DNA of 64,000 nucleotides from CAZTDU01 sp050248795 (GTDB lineage: Bacteria; Pseudomonadota; Gammaproteobacteria; Burkholderiales; SG8-39). The stretch lies in assembly GCA_050248795.1 (NCBI GenBank), contig JBFWRS010000017.1:4010-68009 (forward strand), in the 5' to 3' direction. Shown piece by piece: positions 1 to 7,569 of this stretch (positions within the stretch are counted from its first letter, which is position 1; every line of letters begins with the position of its first letter). A program made the position numbers and the translations under genes. The notes beneath the pieces were generated by a model. It was not told the origin of the DNA. It ran no database searches and was given only the letters and a program-made list of their open reading frames with translations.

Positions 1-2
1 CG

Positions 3-683
3 ATCGCGATTCTGCGCAAGGCGGGGGTGAAGCGGGCGCTGGTATCGAGCTCCGGCGACGACGGCCAGCAGCGCCTGTTCATCGAGGCGCCGGACATCAT
101 CCTGCCGTCGCTGCGGCCGTATCGTTCGCGCGGCGAGATCGGCAGCTGGGTGCGCGATCCCAGCATGCCCGGCTACCTCGAAGAGCGGTTGAAGAAATAC
201 CGCTACGTCGCCATCGGCGAATTCCACCTCTACGGCGCGGATGCCGACCTGCCGGGGCCCCGGCGCATGGTGGAACTCGCGCGCCAGTACAAACTCTATC
301 TGCACGCGCATTCGGATGCCGACGCGGTGGAACGCCTGTTCCGGCAGTGGCCCGAGGCGCGCATCCTGTGGGCGCACTCCGGCTTCGACCAGCCAGCCAA
401 CGTGCGCGAGATGCTCAAGAAACATCGCAAGCTGTGGTGCGACCTTGCGTTCCGCACCGACCACGGCTCGGGCGGCAAGCCGCCGCCGGAGTGGCGCGCG
501 CTGTTCCTGGAGTTTCCTGACCGCTTCACGGTCGGCTCCGACACCTTCACGCCGGAGCGCTGGCACTACATCCCCGAACACGCGAGGTGGTCACGCCAAT
601 GGCTGTCGGACCTGCCGAAAGACGTTGCCGAGCAGATCGCCTGGAAGAACGGCGAGCGCCTGTTCGGCGGCATGCTGCGCTAG
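3..683 (+). CDS. Amidohydrolase-family protein, C-terminal 226 residues (5' end outside window)
   Basis: The gene enters from the left edge, so the start is missing; the reading frame is open from base 3. The visible part looks like the C-terminal half of an amidohydrolase-2 TIM barrel: a GEFHLYG strand, a HAHSD strand, an ILWAHSG strand, a CDLAFR strand, and a GSDTF motif near the end that would supply the last metal-ligand Asp. The protein ends in a typical helix (WKNGERLFGGMLR). Substrate cannot be inferred. The next small secreted protein overlaps its 3' end and a di-haem peroxidase follows, so the three probably form one transcript. Confidence 0.75.
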   Translation: MAILRKAGVKRALVSSSGDDGQQRLFIEAPDIILPSLRPYRSRGEIGSWVRDPSMPGYLEERLKKYRYVAIGEFHLYGADADLPGPRRMVELARQYKLYLHAHSDADAVERLFRQWPEARILWAHSGFDQPANVREMLKKHRKLWCDLAFRTDHGSGGKPPPEWRALFLEFPDRFTVGSDTFTPERWHYIPEHARWSRQWLSDLPKDVAEQIAWKNGERLFGGMLR

Positions 684-1033
684 CCGCGCTGCTTGCGGCC
701 GCCAGCGCAGCGACCACGCTTGCGTGCGAGCTGCCGGACGCGAAGCGCATCCAGGGCGCGAAGCACAGCATCGCCTATCGCACCGTGCCCGCGCGCATCA
801 GCGTCGGCGAGCATTTCATGCTGGAGATTGCGGTGTGTCCGGCGGCTGCCGAACTGAGGGCGAACGCGCACATGCCGGAACATCGCCATGGCATGAACTA
901 CCGCCCGACGCTCGCGCCGGCGGACGCGGGGCGCTACCGCTCCGAGGGCTGGCTGTTCCACATGCCAGGACGCTGGGAGTTCGTGTTCGACGTGGGCGGC
1001 GAGCGGCTTACCGACAGCCTGCGGCTGGAGTGA
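599..1033 (+). CDS. Small secreted protein with His/Met-rich segment, YtkA/FixH-like
   Basis: The mature region starts after a hydrophobic Ala-rich stretch (HAALAALLAAASAATTLA) that reads as a signal peptide, then forms a roughly 100-residue beta-rich domain resembling YtkA/FixH-like immunoglobulin-type folds. A motif MPEHRHGMNY carries two Met and two His in ten residues and could bind copper; this is inference. Start choice is weak: ATG at 599 and GTG at 587 are the only in-frame conventional starts and both overlap the amidohydrolase gene by 85-97 bases. The stop overlaps the GTG of the downstream peroxidase. Such small proteins are often coded beside MauG-like di-haem enzymes, which supports a periplasmic metal or redox role. 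Confidence 0.6.
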   Translation: MAVGPAERRCRADRLEERRAPVRRHAALAALLAAASAATTLACELPDAKRIQGAKHSIAYRTVPARISVGEHFMLEIAVCPAAAELRANAHMPEHRHGMNYRPTLAPADAGRYRSEGWLFHMPGRWEFVFDVGGERLTDSLRLE

Positions 1034-2220
1034 AGCGGCTCGTCGGCATCCTGCTCGCGTGCATGGCAGGATCAGCCGCGGCGCAACTGCTCGACTACAG
1101 TGCAGCCGAGTTGCGCAGCATCCTGCGGCACGGACCGTGGCCTGCAGCGTGGTCGCCGGATCCGTCGAATCGCCTCTCCGGCAACGCGCAGGCAATCGAC
1201 TGGGGACGGCAGTTGTTCTTCGAGCCGCGGCTGTCGAAGGGCGGCGCGGCACCCTGCGCGCGCTGTCACCTGCCGGCGCGAAGCTGGCAGGACGGCCTGC
1301 CGCGCGGCCATGGCCTCGAGCCGGGCGATCGCAACACGCTCAGTCTCCTGAACGTGCGCTACCAGCGCTGGTTCGGCTGGGATGGCGCCGGCGACTCGCT
1401 GTGGGCGCAAAGCATCCGCCCGATCATCGATGCGCGCGAAATGGGCCTCTCGCCCGGCGAGGTGGCCGCGCTGGTACGCGGCGATGCACAGCACGCCTGC
1501 GGCTACGAGAAGTCCTTCGGCGTGCCTCCCCCTGGCGACGACGAGGCGCTGCTCGCCGGCGTCGGCAAGGCGCTGGCGGCGTTCCAGGAGACGCTGGTCT
1601 CCGCGCGCACGCCCTTCGACGACTTCAGGGATGCGCTGGAACGCGGCGACCGCGCCGAGGCCGCGCGCTATCCGCTGGATGCCCAGCGCGGCCTGCGCAT
1701 CTTCGTCGGCAGGGGCGCCTGCAACCTCTGCCATGTCGGCCCGACGTTCAGCAACGGCGAATTCGACGACATCGGCGTACCGTTCTTCATCGCACCGGGC
1801 AAGGTGGATCCAGGGCGTCACGGCGGCATCGTGCGCCTGCGGCAGAACCCGTTCAACCTGCTCGGGCGCCATAGCGACGATGCCACGCGCGCGAGCGCGA
1901 CGCGCACGCGCCATGTCGCGCTCGAGCACCGCAACTTCGGCGAGTTCAAGGTGCCGGGTTTGCGCAACGTCGCGCAGACCGCGCCCTATACGCACCACGG
2001 TCGGCTCGCCACGCTGGAGGACGTGATCCGGCACTACTCCGACATGGATCCCGATCGCATCCATTCGGACGGCGTGGCGATCCTGCGACCTTTGAAGCTC
2101 GACGCGGGCGGGATGCGCGACCTCGCCGCGTTCCTCGCATCTCTCAGCGAGCGCGAGCCCGCGCCGCTGGCGCCGCCGCTCAGGCGTGCGTGCGGATCTC
2201 CGCCACCGCTTCGGGATTGA
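1030..2220 (+). CDS. Di-haem cytochrome c peroxidase / MauG-like protein
   Basis: A 396-residue periplasmic protein with an N-terminal signal peptide (GILLACMAGSAAA) and two c-type haem motifs, CARCH at about residues 76-80 and CNLCH at about 231-235, spaced as in bacterial di-haem cytochrome c peroxidases and MauG. Later motifs (FKVPGLRNVAQTAPYTHHG) are typical of this family. It would reduce hydrogen peroxide or carry out oxidative protein modification using electrons from c-type cytochromes. The GTG at 1030 overlaps the stop of the upstream small secreted protein, so they are probably co-translated. The 3' end overlaps the convergent ligase gene by 41 bases. Peroxidase versus MauG-type oxidase cannot be settled from sequence reading alone. 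Confidence 0.85.
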   Translation: MKRLVGILLACMAGSAAAQLLDYSAAELRSILRHGPWPAAWSPDPSNRLSGNAQAIDWGRQLFFEPRLSKGGAAPCARCHLPARSWQDGLPRGHGLEPGDRNTLSLLNVRYQRWFGWDGAGDSLWAQSIRPIIDAREMGLSPGEVAALVRGDAQHACGYEKSFGVPPPGDDEALLAGVGKALAAFQETLVSARTPFDDFRDALERGDRAEAARYPLDAQRGLRIFVGRGACNLCHVGPTFSNGEFDDIGVPFFIAPGKVDPGRHGGIVRLRQNPFNLLGRHSDDATRASATRTRHVALEHRNFGEFKVPGLRNVAQTAPYTHHGRLATLEDVIRHYSDMDPDRIHSDGVAILRPLKLDAGGMRDLAAFLASLSEREPAPLAPPLRRACGSPPPLRD

Positions 2221-4120
2221 CCAGGGAGCTGAGGTCGCCCGGGTCCTCGCCCAGGTAGGCTGCGCGGATGACGCGGCGCATGATTTTCAGGTTGCGCGTC
2301 TTCGGCAGGTCGGACACCAGCAGCACCGCCTTCGGCCTGAAAGGCACGCCGAGTCCGTGCACCACCACGCGCGACAGTTCGTCCTGTAGCGCCGCGGTGG
2401 CCTCAATGCCCGCTTTCAGGCTGCACACCAGCACCAGCGCCTGGCCCTTGATCGGATCGGGCACGCCGATCGCCGCCGCCTCGCCGAGCTTGCGGGTGCC
2501 CATCAGCAAGGCCTCGATCTCGGCCGGGCCGGTGCGCTTGCCCGCGATCTTCAGCGTGTCGTCCGAGCGACCCCAGATGTACCAGTGCCCGTCCGGGTCG
2601 CGGCTGGCGAAGTCGCCGTGGTGCCAGATGCCCGGCCAGGTGCTCCAGTAGTTGGCGATGTAGCGTTCGTCGTCGTGCCACAGGCTGCGCGTCAGCCCCA
2701 TGGTTGGGCGGCGCATCACCAGCTCGCCCACGGTGCCTGCAGGCACCGGGCGTCCGGCCTCGTCGACCACGTCCGCGCCGGTGCCGGGCACCGGTGTGTT
2801 GAATGCGCAGGGCTTGAGCGGACGCAACAGGCAACAGGCGAGGATGCCCATCATCTCGGTGCCGCCGGAGAAGTTCAGCAGCGGCACGCGGCGCCCGCCG
2901 ACGCGCTCGAACAGCCACGCCCAGGCCTCCGGCGTCCACGGCTCGCCGCTCGACACCATCACGCGCAGTGCGGCAAGGTCATGCGACTTCCATGGTTCGC
3001 TGCCTTGTGCCATGAAGGTCCTGATGGTCGTCGGCGCGACGCCGAGGTAACTCACGCGGTGCTCGGACGCGAGGCGCCACATGCGATCGGCGTCGGGAAA
3101 GTTCGGCGCGCCTTCGACCAGCACCAGCGTCGCGCCGACGATGGGCGTGGTGAACACGATCAGCGGACCCACCACCCAGCCCATGTCCGACATCCACAGC
3201 ATCCGGTCCTCGGGCTTCAGGTCCATGCAGATCGCGAGGTCGAGCACGATCTTCGCCGGGAAGCCGGCATGCGCATGCACCACGCCCTTGGGCTTGCCGG
3301 TGGTGCCCGAGGTGAACACCAGCAGGTACGGGTCGTCCGCGCCCATCTCCTCGGTGGGCGCATCATCCGGCTGCGCGGCGACCAGGTCGTGCCACCAGTG
3401 GTCGCGGCCGGTACGCATCGATACCGGGTTGCCGGCGCGCTTCAGCACGATGACGTGTTCCAGCGCCGGCGCCTGCGCGGCCGCCTCGTCGACGATGGCC
3501 TTCGCATCCACCGGCTTGCCGCGGCGCGAGGTGCCGTCGACGCATACCAGCGCTTTTGCGCGGCCCAGCTCCAGCCGCGACAGCATCGCATCCGCGCCAA
3601 AGCCGGAAAAGAGCGGCATCACGATGGCGCCGATCTTCGCCGCGGCCAGCATCGAGATCATCGCCTCGGGCACGTTCGGCAGGTAGATCGCCACCACCTC
3701 GCCGCGGCCGATGCCGAGCGCGCGCAAGGCGCCGGCGAAGCGGCAGACTTCGCGATCCAGCTCGCGGTAGCTGAAGCTCGCACGCGCTCCATCTTCGCCC
3801 TCCCAGGCGAGCGCCTGCTTGTCCCAGGTGGGCGTGCCGCGCCAGCGGTCGAGCGCGTTCAGCACCACGTTGGTGGTGCCGCCCACGCACCAGCGCGTCC
3901 ACGGCGCGCCGCGCGACTCGTCCAGCACGCGCTCGTACCGCCGATAGAAGCGCCAGTCCAGGTGCCTCAGCAGCGCGTCGTAGAACCGTGCAGGTTCGGC
4001 GTCCGCCCGCCGCAGCAGTTCGTCAAGGTCGCGGACGCCGATCGCGGCGATGAACCGCGTCAGGTTCGCCTGCGCGAGCGTGCCGGCATCAGGCTCCCAG
4101 GCATAGGAACCTGCGGACAC
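2180..4120 (-). CDS. Acetyl-CoA synthetase-like AMP-dependent acyl-CoA ligase
   Basis: A 646-residue ANL-superfamily ligase of the length of acetyl-CoA synthetases, with an N-terminal ACS-type domain. The P-loop TSGTTGKPKG is intact, WYIWGRSDDTLKIAGKR marks the hinge to the C-terminal domain, and LPKTRNLKIMRR contains the conserved C-terminal catalytic Lys. Two features differ from true Acs: the WWQTETG substrate-pocket motif is replaced by NFSGGTEMMG, and the usual SGK before the catalytic Lys reads NLK. The acyl substrate is therefore probably not acetate. Start GTG at 4120 was chosen because longer readings run through the upstream desaturase; only 5 bases separate the two genes. Probably co-transcribed with gabD and the desaturase. 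Confidence 0.85.
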   Translation of the reverse strand: MSAGSYAWEPDAGTLAQANLTRFIAAIGVRDLDELLRRADAEPARFYDALLRHLDWRFYRRYERVLDESRGAPWTRWCVGGTTNVVLNALDRWRGTPTWDKQALAWEGEDGARASFSYRELDREVCRFAGALRALGIGRGEVVAIYLPNVPEAMISMLAAAKIGAIVMPLFSGFGADAMLSRLELGRAKALVCVDGTSRRGKPVDAKAIVDEAAAQAPALEHVIVLKRAGNPVSMRTGRDHWWHDLVAAQPDDAPTEEMGADDPYLLVFTSGTTGKPKGVVHAHAGFPAKIVLDLAICMDLKPEDRMLWMSDMGWVVGPLIVFTTPIVGATLVLVEGAPNFPDADRMWRLASEHRVSYLGVAPTTIRTFMAQGSEPWKSHDLAALRVMVSSGEPWTPEAWAWLFERVGGRRVPLLNFSGGTEMMGILACCLLRPLKPCAFNTPVPGTGADVVDEAGRPVPAGTVGELVMRRPTMGLTRSLWHDDERYIANYWSTWPGIWHHGDFASRDPDGHWYIWGRSDDTLKIAGKRTGPAEIEALLMGTRKLGEAAAIGVPDPIKGQALVLVCSLKAGIEATAALQDELSRVVVHGLGVPFRPKAVLLVSDLPKTRNLKIMRRVIRAAYLGEDPGDLSSLVNPEAVAEIRTHA

Positions 4121-4125
4121 GCCGC

Positions 4126-5139
4126 TCAGGCCGTGACGGCGCGCGGCGCGCGATCGGCGAAGATTTTCGCCAGCGTGCTGCCGAACGGCATCACCTCGGC
4201 GCCCTCCAGCAGGCCGTGCTTCAGCATCTCGCGGTGCAGCTCGGGCAGGTGGTAGTGCGGCACCGACGCATAGAGGTGGTGCTCGATGTGGTAGTTGACG
4301 CGATGCGGGAAGAGAAGCCACTCGATGAGCGGCGCGGCCAGGTTGGTGCGCGCGGCGGTCAGCGGGGAGGAAAAATCGGTGGTTGCGCCGTGCTCAGCGA
4401 TCGCGCGCAGCCGCAGGATCGCCTGCACCACGGTCGCCAGCGGCAGGATCCACAGCAGCAGGTACTGCACGAGGTAGCCGCTCGCCGCGGCGAGCGCGAA
4501 CGCGGCGACCTGGAAGCCGATCACCGCGTTGCGGTCGGAGAGCGCCTCGGCACGCAGGCGCGCCGAGCTGTCGTTCAGCGGGCGCATGGCAACGTTGGTT
4601 TCGGTGTTCAGCGCCGGCGCGCCGCCGAGGAAATAGGCGTAGGTCTTCCACGCCGTGAACCCGGTGAGGTCCTTCGCCAGCTTCTTTGCCAGGTAGAGCC
4701 TGCCGCGCGGGTAGCCGCCGTGCAGCGCGGTGTCCGGGTCCGCGGGCCCGTAGAGGTTATTGTGGTGCAGCCGGTGGATGACGCGGTAGGTGCGCATCGA
4801 CAGCCCCTGCACCGTCGCGCAGGCGCGGCCGACCAGGTCGTTCAGCCAGCGCGATTCGAACAGCCGGTAGTGCGCGGCGTCGTGCGCGAGCACGAACAGC
4901 GCATGTTGCCGCGTGCCGATCAGGATCACGCAGGGAACCACCACCCATGGCGTCCACCATGTGAGCGCCACCGTGATCAGCGTGCCGAGGACGAGGACTT
5001 CCTGCGCCACCGACCACGCCGAACGCCACGGCGAAATGCGAGACAGTCGCTGGACGATCTCCGCCGGCAGCGCGCGGCGGAAATCGTCCTTGAACTCCTC
5101 GCCCCGGGTTACAGCCCCCGGCGCTACAGGCCCATGCAT
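4126..5139 (-). CDS. Membrane fatty acid desaturase
   Basis: A 337-residue integral membrane protein of the fatty-acid desaturase family. Three histidine boxes that bind the di-iron centre are visible: HDAAH, HRLHH and HIEHH, the last in the typical NYHIEHHLYASVP context. Hydrophobic segments flank the boxes (for example around VLGTLITVALTWWTPWVVVPCVIL and the stretch following RNAVIGF). It would insert a double bond into an acyl chain, or hydroxylate a lipid, at the inner membrane. Its start overlaps the end of gabD by 16 bases and the ACS-like ligase follows 5 bases downstream, which suggests an operon acting on an acyl substrate. Regiospecificity is unknown. Confidence 0.88.
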   Translation of the reverse strand: MHGPVAPGAVTRGEEFKDDFRRALPAEIVQRLSRISPWRSAWSVAQEVLVLGTLITVALTWWTPWVVVPCVILIGTRQHALFVLAHDAAHYRLFESRWLNDLVGRACATVQGLSMRTYRVIHRLHHNNLYGPADPDTALHGGYPRGRLYLAKKLAKDLTGFTAWKTYAYFLGGAPALNTETNVAMRPLNDSSARLRAEALSDRNAVIGFQVAAFALAAASGYLVQYLLLWILPLATVVQAILRLRAIAEHGATTDFSSPLTAARTNLAAPLIEWLLFPHRVNYHIEHHLYASVPHYHLPELHREMLKHGLLEGAEVMPFGSTLAKIFADRAPRAVTA

Positions 5140-6605
5140 ACGTACTTGATCTCGACGTACTCCTCGATGCCGTACTTCGAACCCTCGCGGCCGAGGCCGG
5201 ACTGTTTCATGCCGCCGAAGGGCGCGACTTCCGAGGTGATCAGGCCGCTATTGACGCCGACCATGCCGTAGTCCAGCGCCTCGGCCACCTTCCAGACGCG
5301 GCCGATGTCGCGGCTGTAGAAGTAGGCGGCGAGCCCGTACTCGGTGTCGTTGGCGAGCTTCACCACTTCCTCGTCGGTCCTGAAGCGGAAGATCGGCGCC
5401 ACCGGGCCGAAGGTCTCTTCACGGAAGATCTTCATGCTCGGCTTGGCCTCGGTGATCACCGTGGGTTCGTAGAACGTGCCGCCGCGCGCATGGCGCTTGC
5501 CGCCGGTGAGAAGCTTGCCGCCACCCTTGGTTGCATCGGCGACGTGCTCCTCGACCTTGGCGAGCGCCGCTGTGTCGATCAGCGGACCCTGCGTGACGCC
5601 GGCCTCGGCGCCCTGTCCGACCTTCAGCGCCTTCACCTTTTCGGCCAGCTTGGCGGCGAATGCGTCGTAGACCTTGTCGTGCACGAAAAGGCGATTGGCG
5701 CAGACGCAGGTCTGGCCGCTGTTCCGGTACTTGGAGATCATCGCGCCTTCCACCGCGGCGTCGATGTCCGCGTCGTCGAAGACGATGAAGGGCGCGTTGC
5801 CGCCCAGTTCCAGCGAGATCCGCTTCACCGTGTCCGCGCTCTGGCGCATCAGCAGCCTGCCGACCTCGGTGGAACCGGTGAACGAGATCTTGCGGACGGT
5901 CGGGTTGGCGCACAGCTCGCCGCCGATCGCCGGCGCGTCGCCGGTGACGATGTTCAGCACGCCTTTCGGGAAGCCGGCGCGCTCGGCGAGTTCGGCCAGC
6001 GCGAGCGCGGAGTAGGGCGTCTGCTCGGCAGGCTTCAGCACGATGGTGCAGCCGGCGGCGAGGCCGGGCGCGACCTTGCGCGTGATCATGGAATTGGGAA
6101 AGTTCCACGGCGTGATCGCGGCGCACACGCCCACCGGCTGCTTGACGACGACGACGCGCTTGTCCGCCCAGGGCGTCGGGATGGTGTCGCCGTAGATGCG
6201 CTTGGCGTCCTCGGCGCACCACTCGATGTATGCGGCGCCGATGGTGATCTCGCCCTTGGCCTCGGCCAGCGGCTTGCCCTGCTCGGTGGTGAGGATGAGC
6301 GCCAGGTCGTCGACGTTGGCGAGGATCAGGTCATGCCACTTGCGCAGGATCGCCGAGCGTTCCTTCGCGGTCCTGGCACGCCAGCCGGCCAGGGCACGCT
6401 CGGCGGCTTCGATCGCGCGCCGGGTGTCCATCGCGCCCATGTCCGGCACCGAGCCGAGCACCTCGCCGGTAGCGGGGTTGTCCACCGTGAAGCTCCTGCC
6501 GCCTTCGGCGGAGGTCCAGGCCCCGTCGACATAGCACTGTTCGCGGAAGAGTTTCGGGTCCTTCAGCGGGATGGCAGGAAGGCCTGCCTTGGAGGGGGCG
6601 TTCAT
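5124..6605 (-). CDS. gabD: NAD(P)-dependent succinate-semialdehyde dehydrogenase
   Basis: A 493-residue aldehyde dehydrogenase. The coenzyme loop FTGSTEVG, the general base Glu in LELGGNAP and the catalytic Cys in SGQTCVCANR are present. The C-terminus (EVAPFGGMKQSGLGREGSKYGIEEY...IKYVCMGL) is the signature of the GabD branch, which oxidises succinate semialdehyde to succinate. The ATG at 6605 is preceded by GGAG at a good distance; the longer reading from 6638 lacks a ribosome site. It is first in a three-gene minus-strand operon with a desaturase and an ACS-like ligase, an unusual partnership for gabD, so a broader aldehyde range is possible. Confidence 0.9.
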   Translation of the reverse strand: MNAPSKAGLPAIPLKDPKLFREQCYVDGAWTSAEGGRSFTVDNPATGEVLGSVPDMGAMDTRRAIEAAERALAGWRARTAKERSAILRKWHDLILANVDDLALILTTEQGKPLAEAKGEITIGAAYIEWCAEDAKRIYGDTIPTPWADKRVVVVKQPVGVCAAITPWNFPNSMITRKVAPGLAAGCTIVLKPAEQTPYSALALAELAERAGFPKGVLNIVTGDAPAIGGELCANPTVRKISFTGSTEVGRLLMRQSADTVKRISLELGGNAPFIVFDDADIDAAVEGAMISKYRNSGQTCVCANRLFVHDKVYDAFAAKLAEKVKALKVGQGAEAGVTQGPLIDTAALAKVEEHVADATKGGGKLLTGGKRHARGGTFYEPTVITEAKPSMKIFREETFGPVAPIFRFRTDEEVVKLANDTEYGLAAYFYSRDIGRVWKVAEALDYGMVGVNSGLITSEVAPFGGMKQSGLGREGSKYGIEEYVEIKYVCMGL

Positions 6606-6636
6606 GGCGGTTCTCCGGGGTCTGCTGGAAAACCGC

Positions 6637-6642
6637 ATTCTA
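6637..6642 (-). promoter_or_regulatory. Candidate -10 element of gabD
   Basis: Read on the minus strand the hexamer is TAGAAT (one mismatch to TATAAT), placed about 30 bases before the gabD ATG, and it directly follows the GC-rich hairpin that ends the pst transcript. No convincing -35 is visible because that position lies in the hairpin. Confidence 0.4.
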
Positions 6643-6667
6643 GCGCCGCCGCGTCGCGCGGCGGCGC
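6643..6667 (-). terminator. Hairpin after pstB, likely end of pst transcript
   Basis: Perfect 11-bp inverted repeat (GCGCCGCCGCG / CGCGGCGGCGC) with a 3-base loop, 10 bases beyond the pstB stop. It lacks a clean U tract on the minus strand (TAGAATGCGGTTTTCC follows), so it could be a weak intrinsic terminator or a 3'-end stabiliser. Confidence 0.5.
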
Positions 6668-6677
6668 CGGGGCGATG

Positions 6678-7514
6678 CTAGCCGAAGCGGCCAGTCACGT
6701 AGTCCTCGGTCTGCTTGTTCTTCGGATTGATGAAGATGTTGTCGGTGAGGTCGAACTCGACCACCTCGCCAAGGTACATGTAGGCGGTGTAGTCCGACAC
6801 GCGTGCGGCCTGCTGCATGTTGTGCGTGACGATCACGATGGTGAGGGCTTCCTTCAACCCATGCAGCAGCTCCTCGAGCTTGGCCGACGATATCGGGTCG
6901 AGCGCGGACGCCGGCTCGTCCAGCAGCAGCACCTCGGGTTCCAGCGCCACCGCACGCGCGATCACCAGGCGCTGCTGCTGGCCGCCCGAGAGGCTCAGGC
7001 CGCTTTCCTGCAGCCTGTCCTTCACCTCGTCCCACAATGCGGCGCCGCGCAGCGCTTTCTCGACGGTTTCGTCCAGGGTGCGGCGGTCGCGTATGCCCAT
7101 GATGCGCAAGCCGTAAGCGACGTTCTCGTAGATGGACTTCGGGAACGGATTCGGCTTCTGGAACACCATGCCGACCCGCCTGCGCAAGTGCGCCACGTTG
7201 AGGCTGCGGTCGTGGATGTCCTTGCCGTCCAGCCTGATGTCGCCTTCGATGCGGCAGATGTCCACCAGGTCGTTCATGCGGTTGAAGCAGCGCAACAGCG
7301 TCGATTTGCCGCAGCCGCTGGGGCCGATGAACGCGGTGACGCGGTGACGCGGGATGTCCAGGTGGATGTTCTTCAGCGCCTGCGTGGGGCCGTAGTACAG
7401 GTTCAGGTTGCGCACCTGGATGCAGATGTCCTCGCTCGGGCGCGGGCCGGCGCCGTCCGGGCGTCCGATCTTCTGCATGTCGATGGCGTGCGTGGTGAAT
7501 GCGGGCTGGTTCAT
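6678..7514 (-). CDS. pstB: Phosphate ABC transporter ATP-binding protein PstB
   Basis: A 278-residue ABC ATPase that powers high-affinity phosphate import at the inner membrane. Walker A GPSGCGKST lies at residues 64-72, the signature LSGGQ at 175-179, Walker B VLLLDEPASALDP follows, and the switch His is in VTHNM. FNRMNDL and VFQKPNPFPKSIYENV are PstB-specific. An N-terminal extension of about 30 residues precedes the ABC domain. It is the last gene of the minus-strand pst cluster, 55 bases behind pstA, and a GC-rich hairpin follows its stop. Confidence 0.97.
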   Translation of the reverse strand: MNQPAFTTHAIDMQKIGRPDGAGPRPSEDICIQVRNLNLYYGPTQALKNIHLDIPRHRVTAFIGPSGCGKSTLLRCFNRMNDLVDICRIEGDIRLDGKDIHDRSLNVAHLRRRVGMVFQKPNPFPKSIYENVAYGLRIMGIRDRRTLDETVEKALRGAALWDEVKDRLQESGLSLSGGQQQRLVIARAVALEPEVLLLDEPASALDPISSAKLEELLHGLKEALTIVIVTHNMQQAARVSDYTAYMYLGEVVEFDLTDNIFINPKNKQTEDYVTGRFG

Positions 7515-7569
7515 GTGCGGAATCCGTCGGTATGGGTGCTTCGTTCCATGGTGCGTGCGGGCATGGGCA

